Assembly (NCBI RefSeq): GCF_013364215.1
Contig: NZ_CP054923.1
Coordinates: 434,001-498,000, forward strand
DNA: 64,000 nucleotides
Reading direction: 5' to 3'
DNA from: Verrucosispora sp. NA02020
Lineage (GTDB): Bacteria > Actinomycetota > Actinomycetes > Mycobacteriales > Micromonosporaceae
Positions 1 to 7,979 of this stretch are shown here, piece after piece (positions within the stretch are counted from its first letter, which is position 1; each line of letters begins with the position of its first letter). Below the pieces are notes generated by a model. It was not told the DNA's origin, did no database searches, and worked only from the letters and a program-made list of their open reading frames with translations. A program made the translations under genes and the position numbers.

Positions 1-1
1 G

Positions 2-1042
2 CAAGTGGTGTGGGCAAACGACATTAAGCAGGCCAAGCGCGATGCCTATGCCGCCAACTTTCCAGATGCCGAAGAGCACTTCGTCGTTCGTGATATACGC
101 GAGGTTGAGGCTTCGGACCTGCCAGCGGGGATCGAACTGGCAACGAGCAGCTTCCCGTGCATTGACCTCTCGCTGGCTGGCAATAGGCGTGGCCTGTCTG
201 GTGAGCAGTCGGGGATGTTCTGGGAGTTTACAAAGGTCATGAAGGGTTTGTCGCCCCGGCCGCCGGTGATTCTCCTTGAAAATGTCTATGGGTTTGCTAC
301 CAGTCGTGGCGGCGCGGACCTCGCGGCCGCATTGGAAAGCTTATCGAAGCTCGACTATTCACTGGACGTGATTGCGATCGACGCCCGGCACTTCGTGCCG
401 CAGTCTCGACCGAGGATGTTTATTGTCGGCATTCAGAAAAACATGCTGCCGAGTCGAGTAAGGAAAGGACTTCCGGCGGTCACCGACTCGCGTCCCGCCT
501 GGGTACAGGCCATTCACGGCAAGCACCGTCAGGCGTTAGATATGCACTACATGGACCTCCCGCCCTTGCCCGAGGGGCCGCAGGACCTGGATGGCTTCGT
601 TGAGGTGGATGTCGCAGCGAGCCTTTGGTGGGGTGAGGATCGAGTGGACGCTTTCGTCAGGTCTCTTAGCGACGTTCAGAGAGCCCGATTCGAGACTCTT
701 CTCGCGGGGGATGCGACCAGTTATCGAACTGCCTACCGCCGCACTAGGCGGGGGGTGGCGATGTGGGAACTGCGTAAGGACGGCATCGCGGGGTGCCTCC
801 GGACCACCGGAGGTGGATCAAGCAAGCAGGCGCTAGTCCAACTGGGCAAAGGTCAAATATCGATTCGGTGGATGACTCCACGGGAGTACGCCAATCTCAT
901 GGGTGCCCATGAGTATAAACTCCTTGCCGGAACGCCGAATCAGCAACTCTTCGGTTTTGGTGACGCTGTCGTGGTTGACGTTATTGAGTGGATTGGCAAC
1001 AATTACCTTCTGCCGATCCTGCGTCCGACCTGTGTGGAGTGA
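2..1042 (+). CDS. DNA (cytosine-5) methyltransferase, 5'-truncated by window edge
   Basis: The product transfers a methyl group from SAM to C5 of cytosine within a target site and protects host DNA from a partner nuclease. The frame is open to the left edge, so the N-terminal SAM-binding FxGxG motif is missing. The catalytic PC motif (SFPCIDLSLAGN) is near residue 50 of the visible part, followed by ENVYGF (motif VI), QSRPRMF (motif VIII), a variable target-recognition stretch, and FGFGDAVVVDV (motif X) near the C-terminus. This order is diagnostic of the Dcm/M.HhaI family. vsr and a GIY-YIG nuclease gene follow on the same strand. By eye the region is more AT-rich than the rest of the window, which suggests transfer. 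The target site cannot be read from sequence. Confidence 0.93.
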   Translation, partial: QVVWANDIKQAKRDAYAANFPDAEEHFVVRDIREVEASDLPAGIELATSSFPCIDLSLAGNRRGLSGEQSGMFWEFTKVMKGLSPRPPVILLENVYGFATSRGGADLAAALESLSKLDYSLDVIAIDARHFVPQSRPRMFIVGIQKNMLPSRVRKGLPAVTDSRPAWVQAIHGKHRQALDMHYMDLPPLPEGPQDLDGFVEVDVAASLWWGEDRVDAFVRSLSDVQRARFETLLAGDATSYRTAYRRTRRGVAMWELRKDGIAGCLRTTGGGSSKQALVQLGKGQISIRWMTPREYANLMGAHEYKLLAGTPNQQLFGFGDAVVVDVIEWIGNNYLLPILRPTCVE

Positions 1043-1067
1043 CGCTAGCTCACTTAAAAGAAAAACG

Positions 1068-1496
1068 ATGACAATGCCTCCCACGCCACCACCGTCATCA
1101 GCTTCGCGCGCTATGAGGTCAAATAGGAGCGCTAATACAAAGCCTGAGCTAGCCCTCCGGCAAGAACTCTTCCGCCGAGGGCTTCGTTACCGAGTCGGCT
1201 ATCGAATCTCACTTCTAGAACGCGCGGTCCGGCCAGATATCGTCTTCACGCGACGCAAAGTGGCAGTTTTTGTAGACGGTTGCTTCTGGCACGGATGCCC
1301 GATCCATTGCCGGATGCCGTCCGATCCGAGTGGATATTGGCACCAGAAGATTGATCGCAACCGAAAGCGTGACTTGGCAGTTGATGAGATGCTGCGCGCT
1401 GCGGGCTGGACCATATTCCGGGTCTGGGAACACGAGCCCGCGAACGAAGCGGCGGGAGCCATCCATGCTGCACTAAATCAAGAGGTAAGCACGTAG
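1068..1496 (+). CDS. vsr: Very short patch repair endonuclease (Vsr)
   Basis: Vsr nicks DNA 5' of the T in T:G mismatches made by deamination of 5-methylcytosine, so it repairs the mutagenic side effect of the adjacent methyltransferase. The 142-residue product has the family core: TKPELALRQELFRRGLRYRV near the N-terminus, FVDGCFWHGCPIH (catalytic Asp and zinc ligands), the YWHQKIDRNRKRD helix, and FRVWEHE near the end. I chose ATG 1068, 25 nt after the methyltransferase stop; the frame is open further upstream but without family similarity. ATG 1074 is an alternative. An A-rich stretch with AAAAG precedes the start, so the ribosome site is weak and translational coupling is possible. Confidence 0.93.
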   Translation: MTMPPTPPPSSASRAMRSNRSANTKPELALRQELFRRGLRYRVGYRISLLERAVRPDIVFTRRKVAVFVDGCFWHGCPIHCRMPSDPSGYWHQKIDRNRKRDLAVDEMLRAAGWTIFRVWEHEPANEAAGAIHAALNQEVST

Positions 1497-1735
1497 GCGT
1501 CATCGATCACCTTTGCCAGCGGTGCCCGATGGCGAATCTGTGCGAGGCACACGAGGCGTTAGGCCAGGTCGGATTGCCGACACTCGGCTACGGCCCATAG
1601 CTCCTACCTGGGCTTCCGCTGCCAAGATGCGGCTCCGCAGGCTCGCCGTACCGTGCCCGACCCTCACTATCAGCAAGCCTAGCCTTTAGACTCCTGCTCC
1701 CGATCATGGTGACAGAAGAGGTAGAGGGGTGCCCA

Positions 1736-2512
1736 GTGGCTAGTCGTGGCGTCGCGTCATACAACGAGCCGGATCACAACCCGCCGTCGAAGGCCTCGCT
1801 GCCGACTGAGTTCGTCCAGGGCTTCAGACGGTTACTGAAGGACGCGATGGGGTCTGTGGACACCGCGAGCGGCAAGGCGCTCGGCAACTGCATCGGCGTC
1901 TACGCCTTCTACGATTACGATGCCGAGCCGATCTACGTCGGGCAGACGTGGTTGAAGTTCAGAGATCGCATCGGCCGGCACTTGACCGGCCAGCGAAGCG
2001 ATACGCTGGCGTATCGGATTCTCGACCCCTTCGAGGTCGCAGAGTTGGAGTTCTGGCCAACCGAGCACTTGGGCAACGACCCCGACAAGCAGGCGAAGCT
2101 GAACGCGATCGAGTACTCGGTATATCGCCGAGCGATCGACCAGTCGAAGTACCGGGCAATCTTGAACGAAAAGATCCCCCCGACCTCCGAACTCGTCGAG
2201 CTACCGCCCTCGTATCGCTTCAACTTGATCCCCGAAGACCTTCGAGAAGACCGCGAGCACCCGGACGTCCGCATCGCTCGTCGTGCCGAGACCTTGGCTA
2301 GGGTGTCGGCCGTTGCTCACGAGCGTGGCGAGGTCTCGCCTGGTCTGCGGCGCGTCATCGTAATCCAAGCCGTCCGTCTCGCTGACCTGGCAGCCGCGCG
2401 GCTGGCCTTCGCAGAAGGTCGATCCCGGCCAGCTCCTAACTCAATCGACGTGCACGCGCTAGTCGGGAACGTCCTTCGGGAGTCCACTGCGGGCGACGTC
2501 TCCGACGAGTAG
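1736..2512 (+). CDS. GIY-YIG family nuclease, probable restriction enzyme of the cassette
   Basis: This is probably the cleaving partner of the upstream methyltransferase. The 258-residue product has a GIY-YIG core: GVYAFYDYD, then EPIYVGQT, the catalytic-type Arg and His in FRDRIGRHL, an acidic residue in NAIEYSVYRRA and an Asn in ILNEKIPP. That pattern fits GIY-YIG nucleases; Eco29kI-type restriction enzymes have the same fold and pair with C5 methyltransferases. The C-terminus lacks the Eco29kI-type ending I would expect, so that subfamily is not claimed. I prefer GTG 1736, which follows a good GAGGGGTG ribosome site; in-frame ATG 1706 has none. Gene order (methyltransferase, vsr, nuclease) supports the role. 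A homing or repair nuclease is the main alternative. Confidence 0.72.
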   Translation: MASRGVASYNEPDHNPPSKASLPTEFVQGFRRLLKDAMGSVDTASGKALGNCIGVYAFYDYDAEPIYVGQTWLKFRDRIGRHLTGQRSDTLAYRILDPFEVAELEFWPTEHLGNDPDKQAKLNAIEYSVYRRAIDQSKYRAILNEKIPPTSELVELPPSYRFNLIPEDLREDREHPDVRIARRAETLARVSAVAHERGEVSPGLRRVIVIQAVRLADLAAARLAFAEGRSRPAPNSIDVHALVGNVLRESTAGDVSDE

Positions 2513-2817
2513 CGCCTGTCAGCGCTCCGCTGCCCGATCGATACCGGCGACCAAGCCGCAACAAGCCACGTGAAATCCGCCCGAACCCGGCAGGCGCGAC
2601 GTGAACTAACAGTGCCAGTTCGGCTTCGTCATGGAAGATCTACACGGTGGTGTCCTCGGCGGCCACCTGCGACGCGCTCAAGCGGCTCGGCAGCGCACTG
2701 ACCGATGAGGCGGCTACTGCGGCGGGAAGTTTCCACCGACCAAGATCGGAGCTGAGTTGTGCCCTCGTTGTGCCCGATGATCTTTGCTTGACGTTACCGC
2801 AGTTCATGGGGGGTGTG
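2513..2817. other. Gene-free stretch between the cassette and tRNA-Lys
   Basis: I see no convincing gene here. A short hairpin (AGCGC, 6-nt loop, GCGCT at 2511-2526) overlaps the end of the nuclease gene and may be a weak terminator. A reading frame from about 2632 to the tRNA resembles no family I know and runs into the tRNA, so it is at best a remnant. The position, downstream of the tRNA 3' end, is where integrative elements leave attachment-site scars. Confidence 0.5.
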
Positions 2818-2892
2818 TGGTGGGCCGCCAGGGACTCGAACCCTGAACCTATGGATTAAAAGTCCACAGCTCTGCCATTGAGCTAGCGGCCC
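2818..2892 (-). tRNA. tRNA-Lys (anticodon TTT), CCA encoded
   Basis: Read on the minus strand the gene folds as a full cloverleaf. The acceptor arm GGGCCGC pairs with GCGGCCC, the D-arm is GCTCAATGGCAGAGC, the anticodon stem GTGGA/TCCAT encloses loop CTTTTAA (anticodon TTT), and the T-arm contains GGTTCGAGTCC. The discriminator base is A and CCA is encoded at 2818-2820. Its 3' end faces the restriction-modification cassette, the usual side for tRNA-integrated elements. Confidence 0.97.
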
Positions 2893-3026
2893 GCGCGCTC
2901 AGGTTACCGGACACTGCGCGGATCGGGCTCGCGGCTGTCGAGCAGCCGTCGATGACTGCCCGGTGGCCGGGTGGTGCCGGGTTGGCAGGATCGGCTCGGG
3001 CATCGGTTCGACAGGGGGAGGCGAGC

Positions 3027-3512
3027 GTGCCGGAAGGCGTACGGGTCGTGGTGCTGGCCGGGGGTGTGGCGGCCACGGGGCTGGTGGCGGGGTTGTTCTT
3101 CGCGTACGCCTGCTCGGTCATGCCGGGGTTGGCGGCGACCGACGATCGGACGCTGGTCGGCACCATGCAGTCGATCAACCGGAAGATCGTCAACGGCTGG
3201 TTCATCTCGGTGTTCCTGGGTGGGCCGGTGCTGGTGGCGGTGGCGGTCGTCGGGTACTTCGGTGACGGCGGTGCGGTGCTGTGGTGGCTGGTCGCCGCGC
3301 TGGTCCTGCATCTGGTGACGCTCGGTGTAACGGCGCGGTGCAACGTGCCGCTCAATGATCAGTTGGACGCCGCCGGGTCGGTCGACGGGATCACCGACCT
3401 GGCGGCGATCCGGCGTCGGTTCGAGGTGCCGTGGGTGCGCTGGAACCTGGTTCGGACGGGCAGTTCGGTCGGGGCCTTCGCCAGCATGATCGGCGCGCTG
3501 CTGGCCCGGTAG
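3027..3512 (+). CDS. DUF1772 (anthrone oxygenase-like) membrane protein
   Basis: This is a 161-residue integral membrane protein with about four hydrophobic helices. The pattern GLFFAYACSVMPGL, MQSINRKIVN, NVPLNDQLD and FEVPWVRWNLVRT is typical of the DUF1772 family. Some members are annotated as anthrone oxygenase-like, but most have no proven reaction and none is assigned here. GTG 3027 was chosen because a strong GGGGGAGG ribosome site lies just upstream and the hydrophobic domain starts straight after it; the open frame further upstream is low-complexity. It stands alone between the divergent tRNA gene and a same-strand SDR gene, with a weak GC-rich hairpin (about 3517-3530) behind it. 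Confidence 0.8.
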   Translation: MPEGVRVVVLAGGVAATGLVAGLFFAYACSVMPGLAATDDRTLVGTMQSINRKIVNGWFISVFLGGPVLVAVAVVGYFGDGGAVLWWLVAALVLHLVTLGVTARCNVPLNDQLDAAGSVDGITDLAAIRRRFEVPWVRWNLVRTGSSVGAFASMIGALLAR

Positions 3513-3636
3513 CGGACCCCGCGCACGCGGGACGTCGGCCGGGTGGGGCCGCGACCGCCGGGGCCGCGCACGGGAGCGCCGCCGGTCGGGAGCCAGGTGG
3601 ACGCGTGGAAAGCGACTGACCGGGTACGGACCGGAC

Positions 3637-4719
3637 ATGCGGATCGTGGTGGTGGGCGCGAGCGGCAACATGGGTACGGCACTGCTGCGCCGGTTGTGGC
3701 GTGAGCGCGGTGTGGAGATCGTCGGGGTGGCGCGGCGGCTGCCGCACGCGGGGGCCGGTGAGCCGTACGCGGGGGTGCGGTGGCACTCGTGCGACATCGG
3801 GCGGGCCGGTGCCGTTGACGAGTTGACCGAGGTGTTCTCCGGGGCGGACGCGGTGGTGCACCTGGCCTGGCAGATCCAGCCCAGCCACGACCAGCAGGTG
3901 TTGCGGCGTACCAATGTGGGTGGCAGCCGGAATATCGTGGACGCGGTGCTGCGGGCGGGCGTACCGGCGCTGGTGTACGCGTCGTCGGTGGGGGCGTACG
4001 CGCCGGGGCCGAAGAACCTGCCGATCAGCGAGCGGTGGCCGGCGACCGGGGTGGCCGAGTCGTCGTACAGCCGGGACAAGGCGGTGGTGGAGGAGATGCT
4101 CGACGGGGTCGAGCGGACCCGTCCGGAGCTTCGGGTGGTACGCCTGCGGCCGGGGTTGATCTTCCAGCGGGAGGCGGGTACGGAGATCAGCCGTTACTTC
4201 CTGGGGCCACTGGTGCCGGTGCGGCTGCTCCGGTTCGGGCGGCTGCCGTTGGTGCCGGCCAACCGCCGGCTGCGGATGCAGGCGGTGCACGCCGACGACG
4301 TGGCCGACGCGTACGCCCGGGCGATTCTGGGTGACGCGCGCGGCGCCTTCAACGTCGCCGCGGACCCGGTGTTGACGCCGGAGCTGGTGGCCCGGCACTT
4401 CCACGGCTGGACGGTGCCGGTGGCCGCCCCGGTGCTGCGGACGGCTGCCGCGCTGACCTGGCGGGCCCGGCTGCAACCGGTCGACGCGGGGTGGGTCGAG
4501 CTGGCGTTGAGCGCGCCACTGATGTCCAGCGAGCGCGCCGAGACCGAGCTGGGCTGGCGGCCACGCGTGGACGCGGTCACCGCGCTCAAGGAGTTGGTGG
4601 CGGGCATGGCGGAGCGCGCCCACACGGCCAGTCCGCCGCTCTCCGCCGCCCCCGACCTGCCCGGCCGTCCCGCCGCCCTCCTCAAGGCCCGCCCCGCCGG
4701 CCAGGGCAACCCCTACTGA
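3637..4719 (+). CDS. NAD(P)-dependent epimerase/dehydratase (extended SDR)
   Basis: This is a 360-residue cytosolic oxidoreductase-like protein. The N-terminus MRIVVVGASGNMG is a Rossmann fold with the GxxGxxG nucleotide-binding motif. VHLAWQ and YASSVGAYAPG follow the usual extended-SDR order, and SSYSRDK carries the catalytic Tyr-x3-Lys. Nucleotide-sugar or unknown substrates are typical for this subgroup and cannot be told from sequence. It ends one base before the stop of the convergent lipoprotein gene. The last 30 residues are a Pro/Ala-rich tail. Confidence 0.85.
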   Translation: MRIVVVGASGNMGTALLRRLWRERGVEIVGVARRLPHAGAGEPYAGVRWHSCDIGRAGAVDELTEVFSGADAVVHLAWQIQPSHDQQVLRRTNVGGSRNIVDAVLRAGVPALVYASSVGAYAPGPKNLPISERWPATGVAESSYSRDKAVVEEMLDGVERTRPELRVVRLRPGLIFQREAGTEISRYFLGPLVPVRLLRFGRLPLVPANRRLRMQAVHADDVADAYARAILGDARGAFNVAADPVLTPELVARHFHGWTVPVAAPVLRTAAALTWRARLQPVDAGWVELALSAPLMSSERAETELGWRPRVDAVTALKELVAGMAERAHTASPPLSAAPDLPGRPAALLKARPAGQGNPY

Positions 4720-4720
4720 C

Positions 4721-5947
4721 TCAGCGGATGGTGGAGGCGGTGATGGTGGGGCCGGAGCCGGCGCCCTGGTAGAAGATGCCGGGGTGGGTCTGGAAGCCGT
4801 GGCTGGGGTTGCGGCGCAGGGTCGACTTCTCGATGCGCAACGTGCCGGTGCGGTTGTTGCTGACGAAGAAGATCGCCCCGCCGCCCTCCTTGGCGTCGTT
4901 CCCCTCGATCAGGGTGCCGGCGACGCGGACCGAGAATTCGTTTCCGTCGGCGTAGATCGCGCCGCCGCTGCCGCCGCCGGGAGTGCCGGAGCGGGCCGGG
5001 TTGGCGCCGGTGCCGACGGCCGCGTTGTCCCGCAGCACGCTGTTCAGGATGACCCAGGAGACGCCGATGCTGCTCAGTGCGCCGCCGTTGGCGCAGGTGC
5101 CGCCGGTGAAGGTGCTGTCGACCACGTACACCGGTTGGCCGTCGTGCTGGTCGAGCACCCGGATGGCGGCGCCGCCCACGTCGGGGCCGGTGCGGTCGCA
5201 GCGGTTGCCGACGAAGTGCGAGTCGACCACCTTGAGCCGCCCGCCGCGCACGAAGATCGCGCCACCGCCGCCACCGTCGACGCGCTGGCCGGTGGCGTCG
5301 CCGTCGGCGAAGGTCAGGTTCTGCACGGTGAGCTGCGGGTGGTCCTGGTTCTGGCAGCGCGCGGTGGTCCAGCCCTGGAGCGGGTCGCAGGTGTTCATGT
5401 AGAGGATGCGGCGCTTGCCCTGCCCGCTGAGCGTGATCTTGCCGCCGCCGTCCAGCACCACCTTCGGGCCGTTGGCGTTGCGGACCTTCGCGGTCGCCGC
5501 CATCGTGATGGTCACCGGGTCGGGGCCGCAGTCGAAGGTGATGATCCCGCCGGCCGCGACCGCCCGCACCACCGCTGCCGAGGTGCAACTGGCCGGGGTG
5601 CCGTCACCGATGGTGCGGGTCGGGTTCGAGGTGTCGACGGCCTGGGCCACGGCGGGCACGGGGGCCGCGTCGGCCGGGGGCGCGCTGTCGCGTACGCCCG
5701 GGTTGTCGGCCGACCGGGTCGGGTCGGCACCGGCGGCGGGGGTGCCGAGCGCGGCGTTGCCGGACGGGCTGGTCTCGGCGCTCTGGTGCTGTCCGGGCGG
5801 TGCCTCGGAGGTCGGCTCGGCGGGATCGCCGCCGGCCGGCTGCTGGACGCTGCGCGGGTCGACGCGGGGTACGGACGGGCCGCCGCAGCCGGTCAGACCG
5901 ACGGCGACACCGAGCGCGACCACGGGAGCGAGGGATCTGAGACGCAC
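4721..5947 (-). CDS. Secreted lipoprotein with right-handed beta-helix repeats
   Basis: This 408-residue protein starts with a lipoprotein signal peptide (MRLRSLAPVVALGVAVGLTGC, lipobox LTGC, Cys about 21). A disordered Pro/Ala/Ser linker of about 90 residues and then a parallel beta-helix domain follow. The helix is shown by short repeated turns such as GGGAIFVRGG, VGGAAIRVLD, SGGAIYADGN and GGGAIFFVSNN, as in pectate-lyase-fold and polymorphic-membrane-like proteins. It should be anchored to the outer face of the membrane. Ligand or substrate is unknown. The GTG start lies exactly 6 nt after a TAGCAT box (5954-5959), so the message is probably leaderless. It converges on the SDR gene with a 1-nt gap. 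Confidence 0.8.
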   Translation of the reverse strand: MRLRSLAPVVALGVAVGLTGCGGPSVPRVDPRSVQQPAGGDPAEPTSEAPPGQHQSAETSPSGNAALGTPAAGADPTRSADNPGVRDSAPPADAAPVPAVAQAVDTSNPTRTIGDGTPASCTSAAVVRAVAAGGIITFDCGPDPVTITMAATAKVRNANGPKVVLDGGGKITLSGQGKRRILYMNTCDPLQGWTTARCQNQDHPQLTVQNLTFADGDATGQRVDGGGGGAIFVRGGRLKVVDSHFVGNRCDRTGPDVGGAAIRVLDQHDGQPVYVVDSTFTGGTCANGGALSSIGVSWVILNSVLRDNAAVGTGANPARSGTPGGGSGGAIYADGNEFSVRVAGTLIEGNDAKEGGGAIFFVSNNRTGTLRIEKSTLRRNPSHGFQTHPGIFYQGAGSGPTITASTIR

Positions 5948-5953
5948 CAGGTG

Positions 5954-5959
5954 ATGCTA
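5954..5959 (-). promoter_or_regulatory. Putative -10 box, leaderless promoter of the beta-helix lipoprotein
   Basis: TAGCAT on the minus strand stands 6 nt before GTG 5947. Transcription would then start at or within one base of the start codon. No clear -35 box is visible because the upstream side is the hairpin at 5971-5996. Confidence 0.45.
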
Positions 5960-5970
5960 GAGCCTGCGCG

Positions 5971-5996
5971 GGGGTCCGCGACCGGTCGCGGACCCC
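5971..5996 (-). terminator. Perfect 26-nt palindrome after the ABC operon
   Basis: GGGGTCCGCGACC is followed directly by its exact reverse complement. It lies 11 nt beyond the stop of the minus-strand permease gene and before the lipoprotein promoter, where a terminator is expected. There is no T-run, as is common in high-GC actinobacteria. Confidence 0.6.
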
Positions 5997-6006
5997 GTGG
6001 TGACTC

Positions 6007-6699
6007 TCAGGTGATGGGTACGTGGTGCAGGTGCCGGCGGCGGCGCAGCCGGACACTGAACACCCCTGCCACGGTCACGGTCAGCAGCAGCGTCACCGCC
6101 AGCCCGTGCAGGACGCCCCGGGCCAGGTAGCCGTCGTCGGCGTGGTCCACCGCCCAGGTGGCGATCTCCCGGCTGGACCAGAACGGGGTGAGCTTCGCGC
6201 CCTGACTGGCCGGGTCGAGCAGCATCTGCATCGCCACCACGGTGAGCAACAGCAGGGTGCCCTCCAGTTCGCGGGGCAGCAGCGCGCCGATCAACATGCC
6301 GAACGGCGCGGCCACCATCACGCAGCAGAGCATCGCCACGGCGATCCCGGCGTACCGCAGGTTGGTCGTGTCGAGCACGGTGAGCAGGAAGAACGGCACC
6401 GCGACGGTCAGTCCGAGCGCCCACAGGCCGAGCATCCGGCCGAGGTACAGATGGTGCGGCCGGTAACCGGCGAGCCGGAGCCGGGGTTCCAGCTCGCGGG
6501 CGGCGCTGGTGGCGAAGAGCGCGGCGGTGCTGACCGCCCAACTGATGCCGAGGAACAGCGCCCGGATCGACTGCCCGACGTGCGAGTCCCGCCGGATCAT
6601 CCAGAAGACCAACGGCATCAACAACAGGAGCAGGAGTACGCCCCGACGACGCGCCAGTTCCCGCAACGTCATCTCGGCGACGGTGAACAGCCGCTTCAC
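6007..6699 (-). CDS. ABC transporter permease (ABC-2-like)
   Basis: This 230-residue membrane protein has about six predicted helices (for example RGVLLLLLLMPLVFWMI near the N-terminus and LLLTVTVAGVFSV near the end) and a basic C-terminal tail. The start overlaps the stop of the upstream ATPase gene by 4 nt (ATGA), so the two should form one exporter. ABC-2-like permeases of this size next to PadR regulators often export drugs, lipids or small peptides; the substrate here is unknown. Confidence 0.8.
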   Translation of the reverse strand: MKRLFTVAEMTLRELARRRGVLLLLLLMPLVFWMIRRDSHVGQSIRALFLGISWAVSTAALFATSAARELEPRLRLAGYRPHHLYLGRMLGLWALGLTVAVPFFLLTVLDTTNLRYAGIAVAMLCCVMVAAPFGMLIGALLPRELEGTLLLLTVVAMQMLLDPASQGAKLTPFWSSREIATWAVDHADDGYLARGVLHGLAVTLLLTVTVAGVFSVRLRRRRHLHHVPIT

Positions 6700-7514
6700 G
6701 CCCGACCTCCCTGCTCGGCGGAGGTCAGGTCGAGCACGATGTCGACCCGGTCGAGTTGGTTGAGCAGGTGCGTCACCACCACGATGGCCTTCCCCTCGTC
6801 GCGCAGCCGGGTCAACTGGTCCCAGAGGTTGACGTAACTGCCCTGGTCGAAGCCCTGGTACGGCTCGTCGAGCAGCAGCACGTCCGGTTGGGCGAGGGTG
6901 GACATGGTCAGGTTCAGCTTCTGGCGCGTACCGCCGGAGAGGTGCCGGGCGAGCACGGTGCCCTCGGCGTCCCAGCCGAGGTTCCGGGCCGCCGCCCGAC
7001 CGGCCTGCCGGGCCGGACCACGGGCCACACCCTGACCGGCGCCGACCAGCACGAAGTGCTCGTCGGGGAGCAGGAAGTCGGCGGTGCCGCCCTGCTGGGG
7101 GCAGTAGCCGAGCCGGCCGGAGACGGTCACCTCACCGCTGTCCGGTGAGATCAACCCGGCGCAGATCCGCAGGAAGGTGCTCTTGCCGCAGCCGTTCGCG
7201 CCGACCACGGCGGCGATCTGCCCGGCGCGTACGGTCAGCGAGGCGTCCCGCAGCACCGGATGCCGCCCGTACCGCTTGGTGATGCCCTTGGCGGACAAGC
7301 GCACCGGCCCGGGACGCGGGCCGGGCGCGGTGCCGATGCTCTCCACGATCGCGGCGGCGTACGTCTGCGGCGGGCCGAAGACCTGCCACGGGTCACCGCC
7401 GCCCTCGCGCAGGTGTGTGGCGGCCTCGGCGACCACGTGCCGGGCGGCGTCGGTCGCCACCCGCCGCCTGTGCAACTCGGCCGCGAACCCCCGCAGCCAG
7501 TCGTCGACGTTCAC
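6696..7514 (-). CDS. ABC transporter ATP-binding protein with N-terminal extension
   Basis: This is the 272-residue nucleotide-binding subunit. After an N-terminal helical extension of about 70 residues (DDWLRGFAAELHRRRV...), which resembles the short HAAS-like segments found with PadR-linked exporters, comes a standard ABC domain. It has Walker A GANGCGKST, signature LSGGTRQKL, Walker B VLLLDEPYQGFD and the switch His in VVVTHLL. It overlaps the PadR gene upstream and the permease gene downstream by 4 nt each, so PadR, ATPase and permease are one transcript. The extension is unusual for a plain ATPase and may regulate assembly. Confidence 0.88.
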   Translation of the reverse strand: MNVDDWLRGFAAELHRRRVATDAARHVVAEAATHLREGGGDPWQVFGPPQTYAAAIVESIGTAPGPRPGPVRLSAKGITKRYGRHPVLRDASLTVRAGQIAAVVGANGCGKSTFLRICAGLISPDSGEVTVSGRLGYCPQQGGTADFLLPDEHFVLVGAGQGVARGPARQAGRAAARNLGWDAEGTVLARHLSGGTRQKLNLTMSTLAQPDVLLLDEPYQGFDQGSYVNLWDQLTRLRDEGKAIVVVTHLLNQLDRVDIVLDLTSAEQGGRA

Positions 7515-7849
7515 CCCTCGACCCCCTTCGAGACGATGTCGGTCACCGGCGCCACGAACGTCAGCCAGGCGTTACCGCCATTGTGCAGCGCCGCCCGCCC
7601 GTCGTCGGTGAGCTGGTAGTACTTGCGGGCCGGACCCGACCCGCCCTCCCGCCACTGCGCGGTGACCAGACCGGTGCGCTGCAATCGCAGCAGCACCGGA
7701 TAGAGCGTGCCGCCCTGGATCGGTCCGACGCCCGCGGCGTCGAGCGACTGGGCGAGCTGGTAGCCGTAGGACTCGCCCTCGCGCAGCAGGGCCAGCACGC
7801 AGAGGTCGAGCACACCTCGCAGCCACTGCCCACGACGATCGGGATCCAC
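7511..7849 (-). CDS. PadR-family transcriptional regulator, probable autorepressor of the ABC operon
   Basis: This is a 112-residue winged-helix regulator. DLCVLALLREGESYGYQLAQSLD, GGTLYPVLLRLQRTGLV and RKYYQLTDDGRAAL are the PadR helices and wing. I chose GTG 7849 because TAGGGT lies 7 nt upstream with TTGTGC 17 nt further; an in-frame ATG 12 codons earlier would put the promoter and its repeats inside the gene. PadR proteins usually repress an adjacent exporter until a toxic ligand binds. The 4-nt overlap with the ATPase gene fits that. Confidence 0.85.
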   Translation of the reverse strand: MDPDRRGQWLRGVLDLCVLALLREGESYGYQLAQSLDAAGVGPIQGGTLYPVLLRLQRTGLVTAQWREGGSGPARKYYQLTDDGRAALHNGGNAWLTFVAPVTDIVSKGVEG

Positions 7850-7856
7850 CCGCCGA

Positions 7857-7895
7857 ACCCTAGTGGCGCTACCTAGATGGCACAACTACCTAGTT
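7857..7895 (-). promoter_or_regulatory. Promoter and operator repeats of the padR-ABC operon
   Basis: On the minus strand TTGTGC (7885-7880), a 17-nt spacer and TAGGGT (7862-7857) form a promoter whose start point falls at GTG 7849. The sequence CAACTAGGTAGTTG (7895-7882) is an inverted repeat that overlaps the -35 box, and CTAGGTAG recurs within the spacer. This is a plausible PadR autorepression site. Confidence 0.6.
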
Positions 7896-7944
7896 GCGCA
7901 CAGCGGCACCTCGGGACCACGGTGGTGCCTCGGTCCTGGCGGTG

Positions 7945-7969
7945 CCTCGGGACCACGGAGGTCCCGAGG
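7945..7969 (-). terminator. Hairpin terminator of the PP2C gene
   Basis: CCTCGGGACC, loop ACGGA, GGTCCCGAGG is a perfect 10-bp stem 11 nt beyond the stop of the minus-strand PP2C gene. Partial copies of the stem (GCACCTCGGGACCACGG, GTGCCTCGG) precede it at 7906-7933, so the spacer is repetitive. Confidence 0.6.
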
Positions 7970-7979
7970 CGGTGGCGGG

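Noticed and set aside
1551..1564. 14-nt match (ACACGAGGCGTTAG) to the core of the 58-nt repeat
   Set aside because: The GGAAGGG arms are absent on both sides, so a chance match or tiny remnant cannot be told apart.
2647..2859. Reading frame running into the tRNA-Lys gene
   Set aside because: Its end is the complement of the tRNA (the familiar WAARDSNPEP tRNA shadow) and the rest matches no family I know.
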